A stretch of DNA of 27,567 bases from the NCBI GenBank assembly GCA_964475115.1, contig CAYYVJ010000017.1, positions 1 through 27,567 of the forward strand, given 5' to 3'. Each line of letters opens with the position of its first letter. The first letter of the stretch is position 1. Shown here piece by piece: positions 8,506-15,959 of the stretch. This stretch comes from CAYYVJ01 sp964475115 (GTDB lineage Bacteria; Bacillota; Clostridia; Lachnospirales; Lachnospiraceae). Under the pieces are notes generated by a model, which saw only the letters and a program-made list of their open reading frames with translations, was not told the origin of the DNA and did not search any database. The translations under genes were made by a program, and so were the position numbers.

Positions 8506-9482
8506 TTTTTACTCTCCTTTACCATAAGGTATATGAAATAAATACCTCCAAAAAAGTTTATAATTACACTAATAGGCGTTGCAAACTTAAATACTCTCTC
8601 TGTTAAGAACAAACCAGCTCCTAGAAATAAGCAAGCAATTAATGTGGTTCCAAGGGTTAATTCTAAGTGTTTATAGGTATTTAGAATTCGTCTTGCCAGA
8701 CTAACTACTAAGATACCGAGAAATGTAATTGGTCCTATTAAAACGGTGGATATGGATATTAATACCGCAGATACCATTAATGTCTTTCGAACAAGTTTCT
8801 TATAGGGAACTCCTAAATTAATCGCCTGATCTGTTCCTAATGATAAAACATCTAAAAAAGGTAAATCTTTTAACGTTAATAAAATTACAATTAGTACGAT
8901 AATGATACTTGTATTTGCTAAGTCCGTATTAATATTGTTTAAACTTGCAAACATTTTACCTTGTAAAATACTAAATTCATTTGGATCTAATAAAACTTGC
9001 ATAAAGGTAGCTAGTCCACTAAACAAACCGCCCATTACCATTCCAGAGAGAACCAAAAAATACACATTTTTTCCTTCTCCTCTAAATAGTAGCAAAAACA
9101 AGATTCCTGCTACTCCAATCATGATACCTACTGAAAGCAAAAAGTTATTGATTCCAGTCATGGCAACTAATTGTTTTGAACCAAAGAAGAATACTACTAT
9201 TGTTTGTATAAATAAGTACAAGGAATCCAATCCCATTACGCTAGGAGTCAAAATATGATTATTTGTTATAGTCTGAAAGGAGACTGATGAATAACCAATA
9301 CAATAACTAACGAGGATAATGACTAGCACTTTCATGAATCTTTTGGGCAAATAAAATCCTATATTACTGCTGTTTACTCCAATAAATAAAAAACCTAAAA
9401 AAGTAAGTAAAGAAAGTAATAAGAGTAATAAAAGAACTTTTTTATTATGATTAGGCTTTTTTATCTTCTTATGCTGTCCCAT
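8502..9482 (-). CDS. Siderophore ABC transporter, permease 2 (FecCD family)
   Basis: Polytopic FecCD/BtuC-family permease, 326 aa from the chosen start, with about eight or nine hydrophobic segments beginning at VLLLLLLLSLLTFLGFLFIGV. Family marks are YSSVSFQTITNNHILTPSVMGLDSLY and the C-terminal LGTDQAINLGVPYKK ... GPITFLGILVVSLAR, the ATPase-contact loop. ATG 9482 is preferred because GGAGG lies five to ten bases upstream; an in-frame start at 9521 would lie deep inside the previous gene. The start overlaps the first permease gene by 14 bases. It probably works as a heterodimer with that permease. Confidence 0.9.
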   Translation of the reverse strand: MGQHKKIKKPNHNKKVLLLLLLLSLLTFLGFLFIGVNSSNIGFYLPKRFMKVLVIILVSYCIGYSSVSFQTITNNHILTPSVMGLDSLYLFIQTIVVFFFGSKQLVAMTGINNFLLSVGIMIGVAGILFLLLFRGEGKNVYFLVLSGMVMGGLFSGLATFMQVLLDPNEFSILQGKMFASLNNINTDLANTSIIIVLIVILLTLKDLPFLDVLSLGTDQAINLGVPYKKLVRKTLMVSAVLISISTVLIGPITFLGILVVSLARRILNTYKHLELTLGTTLIACLFLGAGLFLTERVFKFATPISVIINFFGGIYFIYLMVKESKK

Positions 9483-10452
9483 TTTTCTTCCTCCAAAACA
9501 GTAATAGCAAGAATAATCCACTTCCCACTACACTTACGATAACACTAATTGATATTTCATAAGGAAAAAGAAGAGTTCTCCCTATCATGTCAGAAATAAG
9601 AACAAATAAAGCCCCTATAATCGCTGTATCTGCTAAAGTGTTTTTTAAGTTATCCCCCTTCATTATGGCTATTACATTAGGTATGATGAGCCCAATAAAT
9701 GGTATACTTCCAACCGTTACAACTACTGTGGAAGTGATAACAGCAACTATAGTTAGTCCAATCATTACGATTTGCTTGTGATTAAGCCCTAGATTTTTAG
9801 AAAATTCTTCTCCCATACCTGCTATTGTAAATTTATGCGCATAGATGTACGCAATCACCAGAAATGGTACTCCTACATATAAGAGTTCATATCTTCCTTT
9901 CATAATAAGAGAGAAGTTTCCTTGCAACCAAGATGACATATTTTGAATAATATCAAGTTGATATGCAAAAAAGGTGGTGATGGAACTTATTACGCTCCCC
10001 AACATCATACCTATTAGAGGAACTATCATAGCATTTTTAAACTTTATTCTTTGAAGAACTTGCATAAATATCAAAGTTCCTCCAAGGGAAGTGATAAAGG
10101 CTATTATCATTTTTTGATAAGTAGCTTGTCCACCAAAAAAAATAATCGCAAGCAAAACACCAAGTCTACACCATTCCATAGTACCTGCCGTAGATGGAGA
10201 TACAAACTTGTTCTGAGTCATTGTCTGCATGATTAATCCTGCAATGCTTAAACTAGCCCCAGTAACTAAAATACTAAATAGTCTTGGGAGTCTACTAAGA
10301 ATTGCTAATCCAATATCTTCCTGATTTCCAGCAAGAACACCTGCCAAACTAAAATCCTTAACACCAATAGTTAGAGAAAAAATTGATACTCCAATTAGTA
10401 TAAGGATCCAAAGTAAACGACTATTTAGTATAGATTTGATTTTTATATTCAT
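9469..10452 (-). CDS. Siderophore ABC transporter, permease 1 (FecCD family)
   Basis: First gene of the iron-siderophore importer operon, a 327-aa FecCD permease. After a basic N-terminus (MNIKIKSILNSRLLW) come about nine membrane segments. Conserved family stretches are LPRLFSILVTGASLSIAGLIMQTMTQNKFVSPSTAGTM (first part) and VGSIPFIGLIIPNVIAIMKGDNLK near the C-terminus, the coupling loop to the ATPase. The ATG at 10452 follows GGAGG by about five bases; an upstream in-frame start at 10491 would cover the operator region and lacks a ribosome site. Transcription is probably iron-repressed (Fur box at 10511-10525). Confidence 0.9.
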   Translation of the reverse strand: MNIKIKSILNSRLLWILILIGVSIFSLTIGVKDFSLAGVLAGNQEDIGLAILSRLPRLFSILVTGASLSIAGLIMQTMTQNKFVSPSTAGTMEWCRLGVLLAIIFFGGQATYQKMIIAFITSLGGTLIFMQVLQRIKFKNAMIVPLIGMMLGSVISSITTFFAYQLDIIQNMSSWLQGNFSLIMKGRYELLYVGVPFLVIAYIYAHKFTIAGMGEEFSKNLGLNHKQIVMIGLTIVAVITSTVVVTVGSIPFIGLIIPNVIAIMKGDNLKNTLADTAIIGALFVLISDMIGRTLLFPYEISISVIVSVVGSGLFLLLLFWRKKNGTA

Positions 10453-10468
10453 GACAACCTCCAAGTAG

Positions 10469-10495
10469 CAATATGTTATTATTGATAACATGTTG
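10469..10495. promoter_or_regulatory. 27-bp palindrome downstream of the iron-uptake promoter
   Basis: Arms CAATATGTTAT and ATAACATGTTG are inverted copies matching at 10 of 11 positions around TATTG. The site lies between the predicted -10 box (10498-10503) and the ribosome site (10457-10462) of the permease gene. It would bind a dimeric repressor or form a hairpin in the 5' leader. It is unlike the Fur box next to it. Confidence 0.5.
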
Positions 10496-10497
10496 CC

Positions 10498-10526
10498 ACT
10501 TTAACATTATTGAGAATGATTGTCAA
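10498..10526 (-). promoter_or_regulatory. Promoter of the siderophore operon
   Basis: Minus-strand TTGACA (10526-10521) is a perfect -35 box. Seventeen bases on, TAAAGT (10503-10498) is a 4/6 -10 box. The -35 lies inside the Fur box, so Fur binding would block polymerase. Confidence 0.6.
10511..10525. promoter_or_regulatory. Fur box
   Basis: TGAGAATGATTGTCA matches the 7-1-7 Fur consensus TGATAATNATTATCA at 12 of 14 defined positions. It covers the -35 of the siderophore operon promoter, which fits classical iron-dependent repression. It is also only about 14 bases from the stop of the radical SAM gene. Confidence 0.8.
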
Positions 10527-10538
10527 TATCTTTTTTTC

Positions 10539-11327
10539 TTATTTTTGAAACCTCTTTCTGTAGCCGCATTTTCTACACAGTTCTTCCACAGCATACTTTC
10601 TAGAGAAACCATCCACAATTTTCCTTGCTCTTTCCCCTTCCAATATCTCTGAAAACTTAGTGTCATTTATATTTCCCAAATTAATAACACCTTCTCCATC
10701 TAGGCAACATGGCACCACTGTCCCATCTACTAGAACAGCAATTTGATTTCTAAGTCCATAACAGAATCCTATTCCATCATCTTCCTCTTCTTTTAAATCA
10801 GGCCACTTAAATTGATTGTCTTGATTCAAATAGACTTTATCCGCAATTTTGACCCCTCTCTCTGGAGTCGCTTTTTCATCTAAGTCCCATTGCCTTAAGG
10901 ATATGATTACATCTGTCTTTTCTCTTATTTCTTTAATAAATTCTTGGATATTATCCATGTACTCGTCTTTATGACTATAGTCTTTGTTTCCTCCCATACT
11001 ATGAAGAGAAATATTAATCTGCCTCAAGGCAGGCTTTAACATTATCTTTTCTTTTACCTTAGGAATTAAAGTTCCGTTTGTAGTTATATTTACTTGAAAC
11101 CCTTTTTCGTAGCTAAGATCCAAGAAGGTATCAATATTTGGATGAAGAAGCGGCTCCCCTTTCACATGAAAATAAATGTAATCTGTATAGGGTTTGATTT
11201 GATCTAATATATGTTTAAATGCTTCTATCTTCATAAATTGGGGACTTCGCTTTGTTTCAGGACAAAAACTACAAGATAAATTGCAAACATTTGTGATTTC
11301 AATATAAAATTTTTTAAATTTTTTCAT
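10539..11327 (-). CDS. Radical SAM/SPASM-domain protein, target unknown
   Basis: A 262-aa radical SAM enzyme. CNLSCSFC near residue 14 binds the catalytic 4Fe-4S cluster, KGEPLLHP is the GGEP-like SAM motif, and ITTNGT follows. The C-terminal half has a SPASM-like cysteine set: GFCYGLRNQ, DGTVVPCCLDGEG and ELCRKCGYRKRF, which would hold one auxiliary cluster. Such proteins modify peptides or act in cofactor pathways, but no precursor peptide gene is seen beside it. It lies between the iron-uptake operon (same strand, downstream) and the divergent zinc operon. RBS AGAGGA precedes the ATG. The substrate is unknown. Confidence 0.85.
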   Translation of the reverse strand: MKKFKKFYIEITNVCNLSCSFCPETKRSPQFMKIEAFKHILDQIKPYTDYIYFHVKGEPLLHPNIDTFLDLSYEKGFQVNITTNGTLIPKVKEKIMLKPALRQINISLHSMGGNKDYSHKDEYMDNIQEFIKEIREKTDVIISLRQWDLDEKATPERGVKIADKVYLNQDNQFKWPDLKEEEDDGIGFCYGLRNQIAVLVDGTVVPCCLDGEGVINLGNINDTKFSEILEGERARKIVDGFSRKYAVEELCRKCGYRKRFQK

Positions 11328-11424
11328 AATTCCTCTTCTTTTGATTTTCTAAATCATTTCGTATTTTCGAATAAGTATAACATAAAAAGATAAGTTTAGA
11401 AAACAGATTAAGTCTTCTACCGTC

Positions 11425-11453
11425 TTGACAAGAAGCTTTAAAAGTGGTAAATT
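11425..11453 (+). promoter_or_regulatory. Promoter of the zinc-uptake operon
   Basis: A perfect TTGACA (11425-11430), 17 bases, then TAAATT (11448-11453, 4/6). The -10 lies in the left arm of the palindrome at 11445-11480, so a bound regulator would cover the promoter. Confidence 0.55.
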
Positions 11454-11480
11454 GCAATTGCGAACCATTTGCATTTACCA
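11445..11480. promoter_or_regulatory. Candidate Zur operator
   Basis: An imperfect 36-bp palindrome. The outer arms are TGGTAAAT and ATTTACCA (8 bp, perfect). Nested inside, TGCAA (11453-11457) faces TTGCA (11469-11473). It overlaps the -10 of the znuCB-zur promoter. It does not match the Bacillus Zur consensus (TCGTAATNATTACGA), so assignment to the co-encoded Fur-family protein rests on position alone. Confidence 0.5.
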
Positions 11481-11496
11481 TTGAAAAGAGGATGTT

Positions 11497-12270
11497 ATGA
11501 AACATATAATTGAAGTTAAAAATTTAAATTTTCGTTATGCCGATAATACAATATTAGAAAACCTGGATTTTAAAATCTCTACTGGAGACTTTGTGTCTTT
11601 AATTGGTGCAAATGGAACTGGAAAAAGCACTTTATTAAAGCTTCTTTTAGGAGAACTATTTACTAACACAGGTGAAATTCTAATTTTTAATACAAAAATT
11701 CAAAATTTTAGAGATTGGTCAAATATAGGATATGTACCACAGAACGGTCTAGCAGCCAATTCTGATTTTCCTGCAACTGTTGAAGAAATTGTTATGTCTA
11801 ATCTTTTTTCAAAAATCGGACTCTTTCGTTTTCCAAAAAAAAAACATAAAGAGCTTGTATATTCCACACTTGAACTAGTAGGAATGGCAGATTACTCCAA
11901 ACGCTTGATGAGTCAATTATCTGGTGGTCAGCTGCAGCGAGTGCTTTTAGCAAGAGCATTGGTAAATTCTCCAAAACTAATGATTTTAGATGAGCCTACA
12001 ACAGGTGTTGATAGTGCAAATGTATATTCTTTTTATGAATTATTATCATCTTTAAATGAAAAAGAGAATCTTACTATTCTAATGGTATCACACGATATTG
12101 CAATTGCATCAAATTATGTATCAAGAACTTTATGCTTAGAAGAAGGTTCTCTTGTCGAATTAGAAAAAGAGGAAATAATAGATGAGCTAGAGCATAAGCA
12201 CAAGCATCCTAATAAAACAGTTCATTTAAAAGCGGCATCAATAGGAGGTCATAATCATGGAAATATTTGA
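11497..12270 (+). CDS. znuC: Zinc ABC transporter, ATPase (ZnuC-like)
   Basis: ATPase of a metal importer of the ABC-3 class, 257 aa. Walker A is GANGTGKSTL, the signature is LSGGQLQRVLLARAL, Walker B is LMILDEPTTGVD, and the H-loop is in MVSHDIA. The tail is unusual for an ATPase: it holds EHKHKHPNKTVHLKAA and ends GGHNHGN, a His-rich stretch likely to bind zinc. Its end overlaps the permease start by 14 bases. Zinc rather than manganese is inferred from the His tail and the Fur-family gene downstream. No substrate-binding protein gene is in this operon. Confidence 0.88.
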   Translation: MKHIIEVKNLNFRYADNTILENLDFKISTGDFVSLIGANGTGKSTLLKLLLGELFTNTGEILIFNTKIQNFRDWSNIGYVPQNGLAANSDFPATVEEIVMSNLFSKIGLFRFPKKKHKELVYSTLELVGMADYSKRLMSQLSGGQLQRVLLARALVNSPKLMILDEPTTGVDSANVYSFYELLSSLNEKENLTILMVSHDIAIASNYVSRTLCLEEGSLVELEKEEIIDELEHKHKHPNKTVHLKAASIGGHNHGNI

Positions 12271-13078
12271 ATATGCTTTTATGCAAAAAGCATTTATTGT
12301 TGGCGTTTTATTAGCTATTATTGTTCCTTGCATTGGTGTTATTGTAGTGCTAAAGCGTCTCTCAATGATTGGTGATGCACTTTCCCATACTTCTTTGACT
12401 GGAGTTGCTGCTGGCTTATTATTGGGCATTAATCCAATTGTAGGTTCTATCATTACCTGTATTATTGCTGCCTTTGGAATTGAAGCAATCCGAAAGAAAA
12501 TACCCAGCTATTCTGAAATGGCCATTGCTATTATTATGTCGGCCGCTATTGGTCTTGCAGGTGTTTTGTCAGGATTTACACAAAGTTCTGCAAATTTTAA
12601 CAGCTTTTTATTTGGAAGTATTGTAGCAATTAGTGATTTTGAAACCTTCTTAGTAATATGTGTTAGTATTATTGTCCTAACTACCTTTATACTTTTGTTC
12701 AAAGAACTCTTTTATATTTCCTTAGACGAACGTTCAGCAAGACTTGCTGGTATTCCTGTAGGAACGATTAACTTTATAGTTACAATTTTAACTGCAGTCA
12801 CCATATCTATTGCTGCTAGAACTGTAGGCGCACTCATTGTATCTTCATTAATGATAATTCCTGTAGCCTGTTCTATGCAACTTGCAAAAAGTTATAAGCA
12901 AACCGTTTTATATTCCATTGGATTTGCTGTTGCCTTTACTATCATAGGATTATTTATCTCTTATTATGCTCGATTAAAACCAGGTGGAACTATCGTTTTA
13001 GTTGGTGTTATATGTTTAATCCTTATTTTGCTTTTGAAAACATTATATTTCACACTTAAGAAAAGGAGAATTTCATGA
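12257..13078 (+). CDS. znuB: Zinc ABC transporter, permease (ZnuB-like)
   Basis: ABC-3 family integral membrane permease, 273 aa, with about eight hydrophobic segments. Family features are CIGVIVVLKRLSMIGDALSH near residue 30, ISLDERSARLAGIPVG in the cytosolic loop, and ISIAARTVGALIVSSLMIIPVA. It overlaps znuC by 14 bases and the regulator gene by 4 (ATGA), so all three are coupled. It would form the homodimeric channel through which zinc passes after delivery by an unlinked receptor. Confidence 0.9.
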   Translation: MEIFEYAFMQKAFIVGVLLAIIVPCIGVIVVLKRLSMIGDALSHTSLTGVAAGLLLGINPIVGSIITCIIAAFGIEAIRKKIPSYSEMAIAIIMSAAIGLAGVLSGFTQSSANFNSFLFGSIVAISDFETFLVICVSIIVLTTFILLFKELFYISLDERSARLAGIPVGTINFIVTILTAVTISIAARTVGALIVSSLMIIPVACSMQLAKSYKQTVLYSIGFAVAFTIIGLFISYYARLKPGGTIVLVGVICLILILLLKTLYFTLKKRRIS

Positions 13079-13503
13079 ATTCAAATACAGAACATACCCA
13101 TCACAAATGGCCTACTGATTTAAAAAAGACAAAATCAAGAGTAAAGATTCTCTCTATCCTTGAGGATGCGGATGTCCCGATTAGTGCAATGGACATTTAT
13201 TCACAACTTGAAAAAAGTGAAGAACCAATATGGCTCTCCACAGTATATAGAGTATTAGAAATCTTTGTGGAAAAGGGAATGATCATTAAAAATACCGTTC
13301 TTAATAACGAAATGGTACTTTATGAAATCAATCATTTTGATCACAAGCATTATGCCATCTGTCTTGGATGTCACAAGATGGTAACCATGGAAAACTGCCC
13401 TATGGATCAATTTCACCCTCAATTCGAAGATAATAGTTTTCATGTTTTAGACCATAAAGTAGAGGTTTATGGATATTGTAAAGATTGTGATAGAATAAAA
13501 TAA
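13075..13503 (+). CDS. zur: Fur-family regulator, probably Zur
   Basis: A 142-aa metalloregulator of the Fur family. The N-terminal winged helix includes PISAMDIYSQL and WLSTVYRVLEIFVEKGMI. The dimer domain has NHFDHKHYAICLGCH and YGYCKDCD; the two CxxC pairs (96/99 and 135/138) form the structural zinc site. The N-terminus has an extra His patch (EHTHH). Co-transcription with a zinc-type ABC importer argues for Zur rather than Fur or PerR. AAAGGAG precedes the ATG. It probably represses its own operon at the 11445-11480 palindrome; that is inference. Confidence 0.85.
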   Translation: MNSNTEHTHHKWPTDLKKTKSRVKILSILEDADVPISAMDIYSQLEKSEEPIWLSTVYRVLEIFVEKGMIIKNTVLNNEMVLYEINHFDHKHYAICLGCHKMVTMENCPMDQFHPQFEDNSFHVLDHKVEVYGYCKDCDRIK

Positions 13504-13529
13504 AACTTTGCTCTTAAGAGCAAAGTTTT
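13502..13529. terminator. Bidirectional terminator between zur and manA
   Basis: AAAACTTTGCTC (13502-13513) and GAGCAAAGTTTT (13518-13529) form a perfect 12-bp stem with a TTAA loop. T-rich sequence follows on both strands. The stem begins inside the zur stop codon, and the manA stop is four bases beyond its other end. Confidence 0.9.
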
Positions 13530-13532
13530 ATT

Positions 13533-14417
13533 TTATTTGGTAACAAACGCTTTCATTATTTCAAGGTTTCCTTCGATACAGTAATTACCATAGTTTTTTT
13601 CCAGAAGGAAGAAGTCTCCCATTTTGATCCTACTATCATTAATCATTCCACTTCCACTTAATACATACATAACTTGAAATTCATTCTCTTGATGTAAGTG
13701 AATTTCCTCATTTACAACTAGTTTTTGAACAGTATAGTATTTACACTCTTCTAAAGTGGTTATAGCTGTATTCTCAGAATGTGTAGTTTCTTTCTTTTCC
13801 GGCTCTTCATAAGGCACTTTAATAACATCTACGCTTTTCTCAATATGTAGCTCTCTTGGCTTATTATCTTGCAAACGTCCATAATCGTATAAACGATAAG
13901 TAATATCACTGTTTTGTTGAATCTCTAAAATTTTCGTTCCACCTTTAATTGCATGAACTGTACCTGGTACTATTTGAAAGAAATCTCCTGCTTGAATAGA
14001 GCTTATACGTATTAACTCATTCCATCTATTTTCTTTAATCATATTCTCAAGTTCATCTTTTGTCTTAGCATTGTGTCCCATTACAATTGTTCCATTTTCC
14101 ACACAATCTAATATGTACCAACACTCTGTTTTTCCAAAAGAACCCTTTTCTTCTTTATATGCATATGTATCATCAGGATGAACCTGAATACTAAGATCAT
14201 CCTTTGCATCAATGATTTTAAGAAGTAATGGAAATCTTTCCCCTTCTATATTACCAAATAAATGATGCTCTTCTCTCCATAAAGTTGAGAGGGTTTTTCC
14301 TTTATGAATACCATTTAGTATTTGGCAATCACCATTTTCATGAGCACTAATCCCCCAATACTCCTTTCCCCATATTAATTCCTTTATAATTGGTTTAAAA
14401 AATAGTATCTCCGACAT
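13533..14417 (-). CDS. manA: Mannose-6-phosphate isomerase, class I
   Basis: Zinc enzyme interconverting mannose 6-phosphate and fructose 6-phosphate. The zinc ligands are visible: the IQVHPDD motif (Gln, His), KTECWYIL (Glu) and the later His in VPGTVHAIKGG. The C-terminal cupin is short, giving 294 aa, the compact Firmicute form. AAGGAG sits ahead of ATG 14417. It is monocistronic, with its own promoter (14489-14517) and a shared terminator. It could feed mannose into glycolysis or supply mannose phosphates for surface glycans. Confidence 0.9.
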   Translation of the reverse strand: MSEILFFKPIIKELIWGKEYWGISAHENGDCQILNGIHKGKTLSTLWREEHHLFGNIEGERFPLLLKIIDAKDDLSIQVHPDDTYAYKEEKGSFGKTECWYILDCVENGTIVMGHNAKTKDELENMIKENRWNELIRISSIQAGDFFQIVPGTVHAIKGGTKILEIQQNSDITYRLYDYGRLQDNKPRELHIEKSVDVIKVPYEEPEKKETTHSENTAITTLEECKYYTVQKLVVNEEIHLHQENEFQVMYVLSGSGMINDSRIKMGDFFLLEKNYGNYCIEGNLEIMKAFVTK

Positions 14418-14470
14418 ATTAACTCCTTTGGTTTTAAATTGTTAAGAATCTTTTTTCATTTGTGTTTCCT

Positions 14471-14517
14471 CTCATAAAATATGTTTCGATTATATACGAA
14501 ATCTTATGAGATTACAA
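14471..14517 (-). promoter_or_regulatory. manA promoter embedded in a palindrome
   Basis: Minus-strand TTGTAA (14517-14512), 17 bases, then a perfect TATAAT (14494-14489). Around the -10 lies TTTCG-N8-CGAAA (14484-14501), flanked by a wider inverted repeat CTCATAA (14471-14477) and TTATGAG (14504-14510). The arrangement looks like an operator for a carbohydrate-type repressor, but no such regulator gene is adjacent. Confidence 0.5.
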
Positions 14518-14539
14518 TTATACATTTTACTCAAACACA

Positions 14540-14562
14540 AAAAAGTGCCTAAGGCACTTTTT
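14540..14562 (-). terminator. Terminator of the peptidoglycan-binding protein gene
   Basis: AAAAAGTGCC (14540-14549) and GGCACTTTTT (14553-14562) form a 10-bp stem with a 3-base loop. On the minus strand it is followed by a run of six T. It lies 24 bases past the stop at 14586. Confidence 0.85.
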
Positions 14563-14585
14563 ATGTTTTAAAATTATACTTCAAA

Positions 14586-15857
14586 TTACAATTCAGCAAT
14601 ACGTGTAACTGCCACATAAATTTCAGAAATTTTATACCATGTTCTATAATCTATAATACCAGTTGCAGGCAGTCCAAATACAGATTGAAACTGACGAACT
14701 GCATTCCCTGTGTTTTGCCCAAAAATCCCATCCACTGAAATCTTTGGTATAGCAGTATAAACATTAGCAATCGCATTCAATTGTTCTTGAATCTGACGAA
14801 CTTTATCCCCCGTAGCACCATTCCCCAGATTGTTTCCTGGCCAAGAAGATGGAACTCCCGATACTTGCTCCGCTGTATTGATATACATATCATCACCATA
14901 ATAATATCTAATAATTTCGATAGCAGTATATCCTTGATCTCCTAAGCCTTTAGATCCCCATTGGGATAGCCAATTCGGACATGTACTTCTCTGTCCATCA
15001 CAATATTGTGTAAGTATAGGTTGCTTTACATTAGGACGAGACAAGTAGTTGGTGAATATTTCATCTACTGTAAGAGAAATTCTATCAAAAAAATTTCTAC
15101 CATTCATCCATTTATGATCGAAGGCTGTTGAAGATGTAATCGTAAAGTCAAAACCTTGATTTCGATACCATTCTGTATAGACTCGATTTAATGTAAAAGA
15201 TAGAATGGCGAGTATATTAGCATAAATAGTTGGATCCGGCCAAGTCGGATATATTTCGCTAGAAGCCACATTTTTTATATAGTCTTTAAATGCCACATAA
15301 TGATTTTGGGCAGTTGTATCTGTAGGTACACCATCATGAACTACGACAAACTCAGGAACCACTACTTTGCTTAAAACGATTTCTCCCGGTTCTCCTACTG
15401 GCTTAATTTCATCTTCAGCAATCTTAGGGGGATACTCTCCATATAGAGTATGATATGGAATGGTAATTACCACCCCTGCCTCTTGTGCTCTTGGAAGAAG
15501 TCTGACTTCCTGAGTTGCATTTGTATCTGCCAATATTTGTGCTCCAGATATAACAACTGTATCAAAACCTTCTGCAGTAATCTGAATATTATATTCTGAA
15601 TAAGGTTGTTGAATATTAGTAGGATCTAAACTATATTCTACAGGAGGTGCTGGTAATTCCACTTCCTCTGTTTGACCAAGGCTATTTGTTCTTATTTCTT
15701 CTATAGTTTCTTCCGGATTTCCTGTATAAGAAATTCGAACAGTAGCATTATCAATAGGAACATGCCCTGTGCCTGTAAATGTATTTACCTGTAAGGTTCC
15801 TCTCTGTGCTCCATTAAGCTGGGCAACTGATAGTTTACTTGCCATGAAATACCCCAT
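14586..15857 (-). CDS. Peptidoglycan-binding-domain protein, lytic-like architecture
   Basis: A 423-aa protein with no clear signal peptide. Residues about 15-125 are two beta-rich modules (NATVRISYTGNP..., EYNIQITAEGFDTVVISGAQIL) resembling surface Ig/transthyretin-like folds. The middle (about 195-335) has YANILAILSFTLNRVYTEWYRNQGFDFTIT (partial quote of a longer block), then WLSQWGSKGLGDQGYTAIEI and YYYGDDMYI, a region reminiscent of SpoIID-like and cortex-related proteins. The C-terminus (about 345-415) is a PG_binding_1 repeat: GDKVRQIQEQLN, VDGIFGQNTGNAVRQFQ, LPATGIIDYRTW. An alternative start at the fifth codon (15845, MASKL) is equally possible because neither has a strong ribosome site. 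A role in spore or wall remodelling is likely but unproven. Confidence 0.75.
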   Translation of the reverse strand: MGYFMASKLSVAQLNGAQRGTLQVNTFTGTGHVPIDNATVRISYTGNPEETIEEIRTNSLGQTEEVELPAPPVEYSLDPTNIQQPYSEYNIQITAEGFDTVVISGAQILADTNATQEVRLLPRAQEAGVVITIPYHTLYGEYPPKIAEDEIKPVGEPGEIVLSKVVVPEFVVVHDGVPTDTTAQNHYVAFKDYIKNVASSEIYPTWPDPTIYANILAILSFTLNRVYTEWYRNQGFDFTITSSTAFDHKWMNGRNFFDRISLTVDEIFTNYLSRPNVKQPILTQYCDGQRSTCPNWLSQWGSKGLGDQGYTAIEIIRYYYGDDMYINTAEQVSGVPSSWPGNNLGNGATGDKVRQIQEQLNAIANVYTAIPKISVDGIFGQNTGNAVRQFQSVFGLPATGIIDYRTWYKISEIYVAVTRIAEL

Positions 15858-15922
15858 TTGTTAATCTATCTCCATTTAACATATGCAGTTCTAGAGATTT
15901 GTTGATTACACACAGCAAAAAA

Positions 15923-15949
15923 ACCTAAGAGCATCTTTAGCTCTTAGGT
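15923..15949 (-). terminator. Terminator of the surface-fibre operon
   Basis: ACCTAAGAGC (15923-15932) pairs with GCTCTTAGGT (15940-15949) over a 7-base loop. On the minus strand it is followed by a T run. It lies 11 bases after the sortase stop and separates that operon from the peptidoglycan-binding gene. Confidence 0.88.
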
Positions 15950-15959
15950 CAATTGAAAC

